DNA of 64,000 nucleotides from Polaromonas sp. SP1 (GTDB taxonomy: Bacteria > Pseudomonadota > Gammaproteobacteria > Burkholderiales > Burkholderiaceae_C): contig NZ_CP031013.1 in NCBI RefSeq assembly GCF_003711205.1, positions 1,736,001-1,800,000 of the forward strand. Reading direction: 5' to 3'. This document shows positions 42,660 to 51,796 of the stretch, one piece after another. Made by a program: the position numbers and the translations under genes. Every line of letters starts with the position of its first letter. Position 1 is the first letter of the stretch. The notes below the pieces were generated by a model. The model was not told where the DNA came from and ran no database searches. It saw only the letters and a list, made by a program, of their open reading frames with translations.

Positions 42660-45227
42660 ATGGGCCGCTTCTCCGGTGAATCAGATCTGGGCCCCACTGC
42701 CATGAAGCTGCCAACCCGCGCGACCATTAACATTGCGCTGTGCGCCGGGATGCTCCTGATCGTTCTGAGCACCATGGTTTCCTACATCACCATCAATTCG
42801 CTGATCAGTGTCGCGCAGAAAGAGTCCCGCGCTGGCGAGTCCGTTCTTCTCCTTGAGCGGGCAGTCTCGGAATTCAAGGCAACGGAATCGCTGCAGCGGC
42901 GCTATCTGCTGACGTTTGCGCGGGGTGACCTTGAGGCTTACTGGCAGGCCGTTGCCGTCAGTCGGCAGACTTTGCAGCGCATGCAGGATGCGCATGCGGG
43001 CCCGGGTGCAAGCCCGGACTGGCGCACGCTGGCAGAAGCCATCACCGGCAGGCTGGAGTTCATGGAGCAGGCCGTCGCTGCGCGGCAGCAGAGCCTTGAA
43101 GCCGCCGCCGAGATAGTCAGCAGCGATGCGAACCGAAAGTTGCATGAAGACATCGAAGTCGTGGCCGGCCGCATCAAGTCCGGCGAGCTCAGGGCGCTAG
43201 AGGGCTCCAGGGAAGAAACCCGCAAAACCGCCCAGACCGTCAAGCAGCTGATACTGCTGGGCGGCCTGCTGTGCATCAGCGTTTTTGCCTGGGCCATCCA
43301 GAGGATCTTTCGCGCGCAGGACAAGCGCCGCCTGATCGAAGCAAGGCTTTCCGACAGCGAGGCCATGAGCCGCGCCGTGACCGAGAGCATGGCTGAAGGG
43401 CTGGTGACCGCAACCGCAGAGGGGCTCATCGTCAACGCGAACAGCGCTGCCAGGCACCTCTTTGGTTACCGCCTTGAGGACCTGGTCGGCAAGGAAGTGA
43501 CCATGCTGCTGCCTGCGCGCTATCGCATGGGATTCAGTGCTTTTTTTGCCACGCTGCCTTCACGCCAGCATGGCTTTCGTGAGTGGGACGTCAAAGTCCT
43601 GGGCCTGCGTCATGACGGCGCCGAGTTTCCGGTCAATGTTTCTTTCGGCGACGTCAACGTCAGTGGCCAGCGGCTCTTTACCGCCATCATCCACGACATC
43701 ACCGAAAGCAACCGCATCAGCGAAGCCCTGCGTGACAGCGAAGCTCAACTCCGCCAGCTGACCGACACCGTGCCCGCGCTGATTGCCTATGTCGACAGGG
43801 ACCAGCGCTTTCAGTTTCACAACCGTGCGTACGAGGAAGCTTTCGGGCTGGGGCGAGATCAAATCCAGAACAAGACCATGCAAGAGGTTCTGGGTCCTGT
43901 GTTGTACGCCCAGGTCAAAGGCTATGTTGAAGAGGCCCTGGCAGGCTATTCGGTGCGTTACGAGCGCGCGCAAGTCACCGCCTCCGGTGATCGCCGCGAG
44001 TACGTCATGAACTACTTTCCGCGCTACGGCGACGGCGACGAACACGGCATGGTCATCGGCTTCAGTTCACTGGGCACTGATGTCACTGAGCTCAAGCGTA
44101 TCGACCGCATGAAAAGTGAATTCGTCTCGACCGTCAGCCATGAGCTGCGCACACCGCTGACATCCATACGCGGCTCGCTCGGGCTGGTGTGGGGTGGCGT
44201 GGCCGGCGAGCTGCCGGAAAGGGCAAAAAGCCTGGTGGGCATTGCCAAGAACAATTGCGAGCGCCTGATCCGCCTCATCAACGACATCCTCGACAGCGAG
44301 AAGATCGAATCCGGCAAGATGACGTTCGAGTTGCAGCCGCAAGAGCTCGAGCCCCTGCTGGAGCAGGCCATCGCCGACAACCAGGGCTTTGCCGAGCAGC
44401 ATGGCGTTACGCTTGCGCTGCAAAAAACTTCCGGCCGGGCTCAGGTCTGCGTCGACAGCGACCGGCTGATCCAGGTGGTGACCAACCTGCTCTCCAACGC
44501 CATCAAATACTCTCCACCGCAAGGCACTGTGCAGGTGCTGATCCGCAAAAATTCCGGCAGGGTTCGGGTTGAAATTTCCGACAAAGGCCCCGGAATCCCT
44601 GAGGAATTCCGCAAGCGCATTTTCCAGAAGTTCTCGCAAGCCGACTCATCCGACACTCGCCAAAAAGGCGGCACCGGCCTGGGCCTGAGCATCTCCAAAA
44701 TCATTGTTGAGCGCATGGACGGCAGCATTGGCTTTACCTCAGGAGACGGCAAAGGCACCACGTTCTTCTTTGAGTTTCCGCAGTGGCGGGAAGCCCCGCC
44801 CGTCACCGCGCCCATGGGCCTCATCGCCAGGCCACGCGTGCTGGTGTGTGAAGACGACCCGGATGTCGCCAAGCTCATCGGCATGATGCTGGACAAGGGC
44901 GGCTACGACGCCGACATGGCGCACACCGCAGAGCAGGCGCGCGACTACCTCAAGATGGATTCGTACGCGGCGATGACGGTGGACATCAAGCTGCCCTATG
45001 AAAACGGCCTGTCGCTCATCCGCGAGCTGCGCGCCAACCAGCGCACCGCCTGGCTGCCGGTGCTGGTGCTGTCGGTCACCGCGGCAGAAGCCCGCCAGCA
45101 TGCCAGCAACCAGGCGCTGGCGATTTCGGACTGGCTCGACAAGCCGCTGGATGAAACGCGGCTGCTCGGCAGCCTGAAAGAGGCCATCAAGAACCGGGCG
45201 GTGGGTAAGCGCGGAGAGGCTGCCTGA
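42660..45227 (+). CDS. Hybrid sensor histidine kinase (CHASE3-like, two PAS, REC)
   Basis: An 855-residue membrane kinase. A membrane segment (residues about 22-45) precedes a helical CHASE3-like periplasmic domain, a second membrane segment follows near 195-215, then two PAS domains, HisKA with His493 in STVSHELRTPLTSIRG, HATPase_c (DKGPGIP, GTGLGLSI) and a C-terminal REC with Asp near 776 (TVDIKLPYENG). The start may be 42660 or the internal ATG at 42702. Together with the two upstream genes it could form a multi-step phosphorelay ending in cAMP synthesis. Confidence 0.87.
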   Translation: MGRFSGESDLGPTAMKLPTRATINIALCAGMLLIVLSTMVSYITINSLISVAQKESRAGESVLLLERAVSEFKATESLQRRYLLTFARGDLEAYWQAVAVSRQTLQRMQDAHAGPGASPDWRTLAEAITGRLEFMEQAVAARQQSLEAAAEIVSSDANRKLHEDIEVVAGRIKSGELRALEGSREETRKTAQTVKQLILLGGLLCISVFAWAIQRIFRAQDKRRLIEARLSDSEAMSRAVTESMAEGLVTATAEGLIVNANSAARHLFGYRLEDLVGKEVTMLLPARYRMGFSAFFATLPSRQHGFREWDVKVLGLRHDGAEFPVNVSFGDVNVSGQRLFTAIIHDITESNRISEALRDSEAQLRQLTDTVPALIAYVDRDQRFQFHNRAYEEAFGLGRDQIQNKTMQEVLGPVLYAQVKGYVEEALAGYSVRYERAQVTASGDRREYVMNYFPRYGDGDEHGMVIGFSSLGTDVTELKRIDRMKSEFVSTVSHELRTPLTSIRGSLGLVWGGVAGELPERAKSLVGIAKNNCERLIRLINDILDSEKIESGKMTFELQPQELEPLLEQAIADNQGFAEQHGVTLALQKTSGRAQVCVDSDRLIQVVTNLLSNAIKYSPPQGTVQVLIRKNSGRVRVEISDKGPGIPEEFRKRIFQKFSQADSSDTRQKGGTGLGLSISKIIVERMDGSIGFTSGDGKGTTFFFEFPQWREAPPVTAPMGLIARPRVLVCEDDPDVAKLIGMMLDKGGYDADMAHTAEQARDYLKMDSYAAMTVDIKLPYENGLSLIRELRANQRTAWLPVLVLSVTAAEARQHASNQALAISDWLDKPLDETRLLGSLKEAIKNRAVGKRGEAA

Positions 45228-45255
45228 TGGGCGGTCTGACCGAGGAGACGCAGCG

Positions 45256-46290
45256 TCATAGCCCTTCGTAAGCGGTTTCGGCGATTTCGGTAAGGCGATA
45301 GCCCGTCTTTTCATCGTTGATTAAGCGAAGAAGTACATACCTTGATCCTTCGTAATGTTGTGCCTTGACAAGAAACTCTTGCGTCCCATCGCCGTCGATG
45401 TCCACTGTCCAGATGTTGATAGGCCAGTAGTCATAGTTCTGTGGCGGCCTGTCCCGGCGGATGAACGAAACCGTTTCGTCCTCGTTCGTGATCACCAGTG
45501 ACCATTGATCAAGGACGTCACATCCAGATGCGGCTATCCAATGCTGGGTTTGCTTGCCCCCCGCGAGAATGCTTCCCCTGATAGGCAGGAGCAGCATTTC
45601 AGGCATAAATTCGCCGGCCCCACACTGCTTCGAAGCGTTGTCGCTAAATTCCTTTAGCCATCGAACCAGCCAAGGATGCTTCCTGATAGTGGCCAGACGG
45701 TTTTCCTCGGTGACCTTGAAGGCAAGGTCCTGAGCCACAAGGCGTAGATCGGATTGGATGTCGGTGTTTGCCAATGCGATCACCGGTACAGCATCTGTGT
45801 CAAGTTGTACTGGTGTGCGTTTCGCGGTTTCTTCCGTAGCCTTCTTCCCGAGAAACATGCAGGCACCATTTGAAGGTGCATTGACATAGTTAAGCCATTG
45901 ATACGCAATATTGTTGAGTTCCGCTGAAGCCTGACCCGATCTTTCCATCAAATCTTGACCCACACTCTTTGTGAGCAGAGAGTGCTCACGGTGTGGATAA
46001 GTTCTTGATCTTCTCCTTTTTGGGCTGAGTGTGTGGATCTGCCTCAAAGTGCGCCGCTGTTTCCGCGATTTTGTTGCCTCGATTCCCAGCCAGGTGGCCA
46101 GCTTCTCAGCGTAGGGATCGAGCTTGCTTGAGCTGACCCGCCTTGCGTACCTGGGCTCAGCCTCATCGGACCGAAGGTACTTCTTTACTGTGTTGCGAGC
46201 CAGGCCTGTACGCCTTGCAATCTCGCGGATGGACAACTGATCTCTCAATGCCCACCGCCTGATGACATTCAATGTCGCCACGTCTATCAC
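45256..46290 (-). CDS. Chimeric ORF: IstA N-terminus fused to an unknown protein
   Basis: A 344-residue frame. Residues 1-89 (MIDVATLNVIRRWALRDQLS... KSRKQRRTLRQIH) are the N-terminal HTH part of an IS21-family IstA transposase. From about residue 90 the homology stops, and a different sequence continues to the end: a mostly beta, possibly exported-type protein with a late VDIDGDGTQEFLVKAQHYEG calcium-loop/FG-GAP-like motif. The second part has lost its own start. This is either a fusion gene or a dead remnant. Base composition is clearly less GC-rich than around it. Confidence 0.6.
   Translation of the reverse strand: MIDVATLNVIRRWALRDQLSIREIARRTGLARNTVKKYLRSDEAEPRYARRVSSSKLDPYAEKLATWLGIEATKSRKQRRTLRQIHTLSPKRRRSRTYPHREHSLLTKSVGQDLMERSGQASAELNNIAYQWLNYVNAPSNGACMFLGKKATEETAKRTPVQLDTDAVPVIALANTDIQSDLRLVAQDLAFKVTEENRLATIRKHPWLVRWLKEFSDNASKQCGAGEFMPEMLLLPIRGSILAGGKQTQHWIAASGCDVLDQWSLVITNEDETVSFIRRDRPPQNYDYWPINIWTVDIDGDGTQEFLVKAQHYEGSRYVLLRLINDEKTGYRLTEIAETAYEGL
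45971..45989. repeat. Perfect hairpin at the chimera junction
   Basis: GTGAGCA and TGCTCAC (7-bp arms) surround GAGAG. It lies 30-60 nt beyond the last base with IstA homology, inside the ORF, and may mark the former upstream region of the second gene. Confidence 0.5.
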
Positions 46291-46437
46291 TCCTAATTTC
46301 CCTCTGCTTTTAAAACAAGCAGAGTAGTGCCTACGTGGGTCAGGTTTCGATGGAAATTACTGCTCTAACCGGGTCAGATTTCGACGGCATTCAACATTGT
46401 TGCTTGACGACGTGAGCAAGGTCAGTGTTAATCGACA
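46020..46437 (-). mobile_element. IS21-family remnant (one end plus the start of istA)
   Basis: Reading the minus strand, the element begins TGTCGATTAACACTGACC at 46437, followed by subterminal motifs CGTCGAAATCTGACCC (about 46370-46386) and ATCGAAACCTGACCCA (about 46336-46351), the repeated end motif typical of IS21 elements. istA starts at 46290 and breaks off after about 89 codons. The rest of istA, istB and the other end are missing. The outer end abuts a truncated gph copy. Confidence 0.72.
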
Positions 46438-46440
46438 CAT

Positions 46441-46761
46441 GTGCTCATCGACCTCGACGGCACCATGGTCGACACCCTCGGTGACTTTGCCCAAGCCTTG
46501 AATCTCATGCTGGCTGATTTGCTGCCTGGCGATGCTTCGGCGGCGCGGCTGGATGCCGAGGCGGTTGAACTGATGGTGGGCAAGGGGTCTGAGCACCTTG
46601 TCAAATCTGCACTCAAACACGTTCAAGCCCAGATGGGCAGTGCACCTGCGGTCATTTTGGTAGCAAGCTATGAGCAGGCCTATGCCGGCTACCAGCGGCA
46701 TTGCACGGGAAGCACCGGCCGATATTTAATAGTGTGCCGTGATGGCGTGCTGGCTTTGTAG
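46441..46761 (+). pseudogene. Truncated duplicate of gph
   Basis: Codons about 12-115 of phosphoglycolate phosphatase (IDLDGTMVDTLGDFAQALNLML onward), highly similar to the intact gene at 54878-55594 but on the other strand. It lacks the first codons, where the IS21 end lies. It has a one-codon deletion within the element-derived segment, then loses the frame after TGRY and ends at a stop. Half of the HAD domain is missing, so it cannot be active. Confidence 0.83.
46621..46665 (+). repeat. Palindromic element, copy l (45-bp derivative in the gph pseudogene)
   Basis: GTTCAAGCCC, then GATGGGCAGTGCACCTG and TTTTGGTAGCA. It corresponds to copy k of the intact gph but is one codon shorter and more decayed. 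Confidence 0.65.
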
Positions 46762-46765
46762 CAAA

Positions 46766-47491
46766 TCAGCTTTTACCCTGCGCATCGCGCCAGGCCCGCG
46801 CTTCCGAAAAATGCCCGCAGCCGATAAAGGGCAGCGGCGGCCTCAGGGCTGACAGCGGCGAGGGGTGATTGGCCACCAGCACCTTGTGGCGCTTGGCGTC
46901 GATCAGCGCCCGCTTGCTCTGGGCATGGGCGCCCCACAACATGAAAACCACTGGATGGTCGCCGTCGGCCACCTGGCGGATCAAGGTGTCGGTCAAGACT
47001 TCCCAGCCTTTGCCGGCGTGGCTGGCGGGCTGGGCTTCTTCGACCGTGAGGCAGGTGTTGAGCAGCAGCACGCCGTGCGTCGCCCACTTCACCAGGCTGC
47101 CGCCGGGCACCGGAAAGGCGGGCGGCGGCGTGCCCAGGTCGCGTTGCAGCTCTTTAAAAATGTTGCGCAGCGACGGCGGCAAGGCCACGCCGGGCGCGAC
47201 GGAAAACGCCAGCCCCTCGGCCTGGCCCAAGCCGTGATATGGGTCTTGCCCCAGGATGACCACGCGCACCTCTTCGGGCGGCGTAAGCTCCAGCGCGCGC
47301 AGCGGCTGGGGCGGGAAAATCGTCGCGCCGGCCACCAGGCGGCTTTGCAAAAAGCCCAGCAGCTTCTGGCCGGTCGCGCTGCCAAAAAAAGCCTCGGTGG
47401 TCGGCCGCCAGCCGGGCGCCACCGGCCAGGCGGCGGGGTCGGCGCTGGTGAGGCGATCAGGCGAAGGTGTAATGGCGTCGAGCTGGTCCAT
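46766..47491 (-). CDS. ung: Uracil-DNA glycosylase (family 1)
   Basis: A 241-residue base-excision repair enzyme removing uracil from DNA. The water-activating loop VVILGQDPYHG (about residue 78), the LLLNTCLTVE strand and the Leu-loop HPSPLSALR (about residue 205) are all present. The ATG at 47491 (MDQLDAITP) is preferred to upstream in-frame starts that overlap trpC. It lies 10 nt after trpC on the same strand. Confidence 0.94.
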   Translation of the reverse strand: MDQLDAITPSPDRLTSADPAAWPVAPGWRPTTEAFFGSATGQKLLGFLQSRLVAGATIFPPQPLRALELTPPEEVRVVILGQDPYHGLGQAEGLAFSVAPGVALPPSLRNIFKELQRDLGTPPPAFPVPGGSLVKWATHGVLLLNTCLTVEEAQPASHAGKGWEVLTDTLIRQVADGDHPVVFMLWGAHAQSKRALIDAKRHKVLVANHPSPLSALRPPLPFIGCGHFSEARAWRDAQGKS

Positions 47492-47501
47492 GGGCCTGCG
47501 T

Positions 47502-48308
47502 TTATTTCTTGCCGAAAAGCTGCGCCAGCGCCAGGCCAGGCTCTTCAGCACGCATAAAAGCTTCGCCGACGAGGAAGGCGTTCACGCCGGCGCTGCGCAT
47601 GCGCTGCACATCGGCCGGCGTGGCAATACCGGATTCGGTGATCAGCAAACGATCGGCCGGCACCTTGCCGAGCATTCCCAGCGTCGCGTCCAGCGAGACC
47701 TCAAAGGTCTTGAGGTTGCGGTTGTTGATGCCGATCAGCGGCGTCTTGAGCTTGAGCGCGCGCTCCAGCTCGGCCTCGTCGTGCACCTCGACCAGCACCG
47801 CCATGTCCATGGACATGGCCAGCGCTTCCAGCGACTTCATTTGCGCGTCGTCCAGGCAGGCGGCGATCAGCAGGATGCAGTCGGCGCCCATCACACGCGC
47901 TTCGTACACCTGGTAAGGGTCGACCATGAAGTCCTTGCGCAGCACCGGCAAGTCGCACGACGCACGCGCCTGCTTCAGGTAATCGATGCTGCCCTGAAAG
48001 AACTGCTTGTCGGTCAGCACCGACAGGCAAGCCGCGCTGATCTCACCATCGCCTTCGGCATAGCTTTGCGCGATGTCGGCCGGGATGAAATCGGCGCGCA
48101 GCACGCCCTTGGACGGGCTGGCTTTTTTGATCTCGGCAATCACCGCAGGCTGGCCCGCCGCGATCTTGGCGCGCAGCGCGCCCACAAAGTCACGGGTGAG
48201 CACGCGCGACTCGGCGTCTTCCCGCATGACGGCCAGCGGTTTCTTGCGGATCGCTTCGGCGATTTCCTGGCGCTTGACGGCAATGATTTTGTCGAGGATG
48301 TCAGACAT
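47502..48308 (-). CDS. trpC: Indole-3-glycerol phosphate synthase
   Basis: A 268-residue TIM barrel that closes the indole ring in tryptophan synthesis. It has the N-terminal [14 protein letters not shown], the catalytic region [19 protein letters not shown] with Glu/Lys, [28 protein letters not shown] and the C-terminal [11 protein letters not shown]. It is the single-function form (no TrpF). It lies 5 nt after trpD. Confidence 0.96.
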   Translation of the reverse strand: MSDILDKIIAVKRQEIAEAIRKKPLAVMREDAESRVLTRDFVGALRAKIAAGQPAVIAEIKKASPSKGVLRADFIPADIAQSYAEGDGEISAACLSVLTDKQFFQGSIDYLKQARASCDLPVLRKDFMVDPYQVYEARVMGADCILLIAACLDDAQMKSLEALAMSMDMAVLVEVHDEAELERALKLKTPLIGINNRNLKTFEVSLDATLGMLGKVPADRLLITESGIATPADVQRMRSAGVNAFLVGEAFMRAEEPGLALAQLFGKK

Positions 48309-48313
48309 GGTGT

Positions 48314-49357
48314 TCAGGCCGCTAATTTTTGGGTGGTGGATACAAGTTGCTGCAGGCGGGCCTTGGCCGCGCCGGATTCAAGCGCTGCCCGCGCCAGCAC
48401 GATGCCGGCCTTCATCGAGTCGGCCACGTTGGCGGCGTACAGCGCCGCGCCGGCGTTGAGGATCACGATATCGCGTGCGGCGCCGGGCTGATTGTCGAGC
48501 ACGCCCAGCAGCATCGCCTTGGACTGCTCGGGCGTTTCAACGCGCAGCGCGCGGTTGCTGGCCATGGGCATGTCGAAGTCTTCGGGGTGGATTTCGTACT
48601 CGGTGATTTCACCGTTCTTCAGCTCGCCGACCACGGTGGCCGCGCCCAGGCTGACTTCGTCCATGCCGTCCTTGCCGTACACCACCAGCGCGTGCTCTGC
48701 GCCCAGGCGCTGCAGCGCGCGGATCTGGATACCGACCAGGTCGGAGTGAAACACGCCCATCAAAATGTTGGGCGCGCTGGCCGGGTTGGTCAGCGGGCCC
48801 AGGATGTTGAAGATGGTGCGCACGCCCAGCTCCTTGCGGATGGGGGCGACGTTTTTCATGGCGGGGTGGTGGTTGGGCGCAAACATGAAGCCCACGCCGA
48901 CCTGCTCAATGCACTGCGCGATGGCTTCAGGCGAGAGGCCGATGTGGATGCCCAGCGACTCGATCACGTCGGCGCTGCCCGACTTGCTGCTGACGCTGCG
49001 CCCGCCGTGTTTGCTGACCTTGGCACCGGCCGCCGCCGCCACAAACATCGAGCAGGTCGAGATGTTGAAGGTGTGCGAGCCGTCGCCGCCGGTGCCGACG
49101 ATGTCGACCAGGTGCGTCTTGTCGGCCACGTTGACCTTGGTGGAGAACTCGCGCATCACCTGCGCGGCGGCGGTGATCTCGCCGATAGTTTCTTTCTTTA
49201 CGCGCAGGCCGGTGATGAGCGCGGCCATCATCACGGGCGACATCTCGCCGCTCATGATCAGCCGCATGATGTGCAGCATCTCGTCGTGGAAGATTTCGCG
49301 GTGTTCAATCGTGCGCTGCAGGGCTTCCTGCGGGGTGATCTTGTGGGTGTTGGGCAT
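48314..49357 (-). CDS. trpD: Anthranilate phosphoribosyltransferase
   Basis: A 347-residue enzyme joining anthranilate and PRPP. PRPP-loop [15 protein letters not shown] (about residue 85), [15 protein letters not shown] (about residue 111) and the anthranilate region [17 protein letters not shown] are present. It is separate from trpG, as in other Burkholderiales. The exporter gene ends 42 nt upstream. Confidence 0.96.
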   Translation of the reverse strand: MPNTHKITPQEALQRTIEHREIFHDEMLHIMRLIMSGEMSPVMMAALITGLRVKKETIGEITAAAQVMREFSTKVNVADKTHLVDIVGTGGDGSHTFNISTCSMFVAAAAGAKVSKHGGRSVSSKSGSADVIESLGIHIGLSPEAIAQCIEQVGVGFMFAPNHHPAMKNVAPIRKELGVRTIFNILGPLTNPASAPNILMGVFHSDLVGIQIRALQRLGAEHALVVYGKDGMDEVSLGAATVVGELKNGEITEYEIHPEDFDMPMASNRALRVETPEQSKAMLLGVLDNQPGAARDIVILNAGAALYAANVADSMKAGIVLARAALESGAAKARLQQLVSTTQKLAA

Positions 49358-49399
49358 GGCGTGTCTCGTTTCTTTATTCTGAAATGGGATGGGAAGCGC

Positions 49400-50065
49400 T
49401 CAGGTCGCTGGATTATCGGAAAGGGCCAGCTTGATGCCAAAGCCGACAAACATGGCGCCGGCCACGCGCTCAAGCCAATGCATGCCGCGCTGCAAGGCGC
49501 CCAGGCGCCTGGCCATCCACGCGGCGGCCCACGCATAACCGAAACCCACCCACAGGCCATTGAAGTTGAACAGCAGACCCAGCAACAGGAAGGCCAGCGG
49601 CTTGTTGTGCATGTCCGGCGTGATGAACTGCGGCACAAAGGCCAGGAAGAACAGCGCCACCTTGGGATTCAGCACATTCGTCCAGAAGCCCTGGAAAAAT
49701 ATGCGTTTCAGGGGCGTAGCCGTTGCAGTACCTTGATCTTCAGCTACCAAATTCATAGCATTAGGCTCATCTGCAGCCGGCGCGCGCGCCAGCAGCATGC
49801 GCAGCCCGACATACACCAGGTAAGCCGCACCGACCCACTTGAGCACCGTGAAAGCCGTGGCGGAGGCCGCTATCAGCGCACTGACGCCGACGGCCGCGGC
49901 AAAGATGTGCACAAAGCAGCCGGACGTGATGCCCAAGGCCGCCACCATGCCGGCGCGCGCGCCTGAGCGCAGTGCGTGCGTCACGATGTAGAGGACGTCG
50001 GGACCGGGCGTGAGGTTGAGCAGCAGGCCGGCGGCGATGAAGAAAAGCAGATTGTTGATGTCCAT
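49400..50065 (-). CDS. LysE/RhtB-family amino acid exporter
   Basis: A 221-residue membrane protein with about six segments and the family start LLLNLTPGPDVLYIVTHALRSG. RhtB-type exporters remove threonine, homoserine or related compounds. The cytoplasmic loop at residues 102-118 (AMNLVAEDQGTATATP) is encoded by a diverged 48-bp palindromic element in frame. Its neighbour ltaE handles threonine/glycine, which fits a threonine-linked exporter. Both lie inside the trp gene run. Confidence 0.85.
   Translation of the reverse strand: MDINNLLFFIAAGLLLNLTPGPDVLYIVTHALRSGARAGMVAALGITSGCFVHIFAAAVGVSALIAASATAFTVLKWVGAAYLVYVGLRMLLARAPAADEPNAMNLVAEDQGTATATPLKRIFFQGFWTNVLNPKVALFFLAFVPQFITPDMHNKPLAFLLLGLLFNFNGLWVGFGYAWAAAWMARRLGALQRGMHWLERVAGAMFVGFGIKLALSDNPAT
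49713..49760 (+). repeat. Palindromic element, copy i (diverged, inside the exporter gene)
   Basis: Only the AT-rich arm is well kept (CAGCTACCAAATTCATAGCA, 49741-49760). The first arm has decayed to GGCGTAGCCG, but the spacing still matches. It is read by the gene in the same frame as copies c and h. Confidence 0.6.
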
Positions 50066-50104
50066 AAACGGCTTTCAGAAATTGAAGAAACCAGGATGCA
50101 GGCT

Positions 50105-51145
50105 TCAGGCTTTGAAGAACTGCCGGATCGCGGCGATGGCGCGGTCTACACCGTCGGTATCGACGTCGAGGTGCGTGACAAAGCGTAGACGATATAAGCC
50201 CGTAGCCTGAATGCCCTCTTTCGCCAGGTGCTTGAGCAGCGCCGCAGACTGCTCTTTGGCGGCGCCCGTCAAATCCACAAACACAATGTTGGTCTGCGGC
50301 GGCTCCACGTTCAGGCCTTCGATGCCGGCCAGCCCTTCGGCCAGGTGTTTGGCCAGCGCGTGGTCTTGCGCGAGGCGGCCGACGTGGTGGTCCAGCGCGT
50401 GCGATGCCGCGGCGGCCAGCACGCCCGCCTGGCGCATGCCGCCGCCGGCCATCTTGCGGATGCGGTGTGCCCGTGCGATGAACTCGCGCGAACCGCACAG
50501 CGCCGAGCCGACCGGCGCGCCCAGCCCCTTGCTGAAGCAAACCGAGACGCTGTCAAAACAATCGGCGATGCGGCGCGCTTCGGCCAACGGGTTGCTGCCG
50601 GTTTGCGCGGCTTGCGCCACGGCGGCATTAAAAAGCCGCGCGCCATCCAGGTGGCGGGCCAGGCCGTGCTTCTTCGCCAGCGCGGTCGCCTGCTGCACGT
50701 AATCAAACGGCAGCAGCTTGCCGCCCAGGGTGTTCTCAAGCGCCAGCATGCGGGTGCGTGCGAAGTGCGCATCGTCGGGCTTGATGGCTGCCTCGATCTC
50801 GGCCAGCGACAGCGTGCCGTCGGTGTGGTTGTTCAGCGGCTGCGGCTGCACACTGCCGAAGACAGCCGCGCCGCCGCCTTCCCAGCGGTAGCAATGCGCC
50901 ATCTGGCCGACGATGTATTCGTCGCCGCGCTGGCAGTGGCTGAGGATGCCACAAAGGTTGCTTTGCGTGCCGGTGGGCACGAAGAGCGCGGCCTCAAAGC
51001 CCAGCAGGCCGGCGATCTTTTCCTGCAGGGCGTTGACGGCCGGGTCGTCGCCGAAGACGTCGTCGCCCAGCGGTGCGGCCAGCATGGCCTCGCGCATGGC
51101 GGCTGTCGGGCGGGTCACGGTGTCGCTACGCAGATCAACAATCAT
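50105..51145 (-). CDS. ltaE: Low-specificity L-threonine aldolase
   Basis: A 346-residue PLP enzyme cleaving threonine to glycine and acetaldehyde. It has the start MIVDLRSDTVTRPTAAMREAM, GDDVFGDDP, the HLDGARLFNAAVA strand and the PLP-lysine region CFSKGLGAPVGSAL. The ribosome-binding GGAGG, 5 nt before the ATG, is part of the 48-bp palindromic element j. A GC-rich, ordinary composition suggests it is a long-term resident despite sitting inside the trp cluster. Confidence 0.93.
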   Translation of the reverse strand: MIVDLRSDTVTRPTAAMREAMLAAPLGDDVFGDDPAVNALQEKIAGLLGFEAALFVPTGTQSNLCGILSHCQRGDEYIVGQMAHCYRWEGGGAAVFGSVQPQPLNNHTDGTLSLAEIEAAIKPDDAHFARTRMLALENTLGGKLLPFDYVQQATALAKKHGLARHLDGARLFNAAVAQAAQTGSNPLAEARRIADCFDSVSVCFSKGLGAPVGSALCGSREFIARAHRIRKMAGGGMRQAGVLAAAASHALDHHVGRLAQDHALAKHLAEGLAGIEGLNVEPPQTNIVFVDLTGAAKEQSAALLKHLAKEGIQATGLYRLRFVTHLDVDTDGVDRAIAAIRQFFKA

Positions 51146-51150
51146 TTTGG

Positions 51151-51198
51151 CCTCCAGCCCATACGCGGCCTTGGTGAGCAGCTACAAATTTAATAGCA
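51151..51198 (+). repeat. 48-bp palindromic element, copy j (between trpG and ltaE)
   Basis: CCTCCAGCCC, 18 nt, CAGCTACAAATTTAATAGCA. Its complement ends in CTGGAGG, directly before the ltaE start codon, where it acts as a Shine-Dalgarno sequence. The complement is open in the standard frame (AIKFVA ... VWAGG). Confidence 0.85.
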
Positions 51199-51214
51199 AA
51201 CGCAAAAAACAGGC

Positions 51215-51793
51215 TCATGCCGTTTGCTCCAGAAAGTTCTTCAGCATCGCGTGGCCATGCTCGGTCAGGATGGATTCTGGGTGAAATTGCACACCCTGGA
51301 TCGGCAGCTCCTTGTGGCGCACGCCCATGATCTCACCGTCGTCTGTCCAGGCCGTGACAGCCAGCGCGGCCGGGCAGGTCGGCTTGTCGATCGCCAGCGA
51401 GTGGTAGCGGTTGACGACAAACTGCTCGGGCAGATTGGCGAATACGCCCTCTTGTGTGGTGGTGATCACGCTGGTCTTGCCGTGCATGAGTTGCTGCGCG
51501 CGGATGATCTTGCCGCCGAAGGCCGCGCCAATGCTCTGGTGGCCCAGGCACACGCCCAAAATCGGCAGCTTGCCGGCAAAGTGCTGGATCGCCTCGACCG
51601 AAATGCCCGCCTCGGCCGGGGAACACGGGCCGGGTGAGACCACCAGCAAATCCGGCTTGCGCGCGGCGATGTCGGCCACGCTGATCTCGTCGTTGCGAAA
51701 CACCTCCACCTCGGCGCCCAGCTCTCCGAAGTACTGGACGATGTTGTAGGTAAAGCTGTCGTAGTTGTCGATCATCAAGAGTTTGCGCTTCAT
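51215..51793 (-). CDS. trpG: Anthranilate synthase glutaminase component
   Basis: A 192-residue class I amidotransferase supplying ammonia to TrpE. It has [22 protein letters not shown] at the start, the oxyanion region [12 protein letters not shown], the nucleophile Cys in [10 protein letters not shown] (about residue 80) and the His-Glu pair in [13 protein letters not shown]. The gene follows the chorismate mutase gene by 3 nt. The usual next gene trpD is displaced by ltaE and an exporter. Confidence 0.96.
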   Translation of the reverse strand: MKRKLLMIDNYDSFTYNIVQYFGELGAEVEVFRNDEISVADIAARKPDLLVVSPGPCSPAEAGISVEAIQHFAGKLPILGVCLGHQSIGAAFGGKIIRAQQLMHGKTSVITTTQEGVFANLPEQFVVNRYHSLAIDKPTCPAALAVTAWTDDGEIMGVRHKELPIQGVQFHPESILTEHGHAMLKNFLEQTA

Positions 51794-51796
51794 GAT

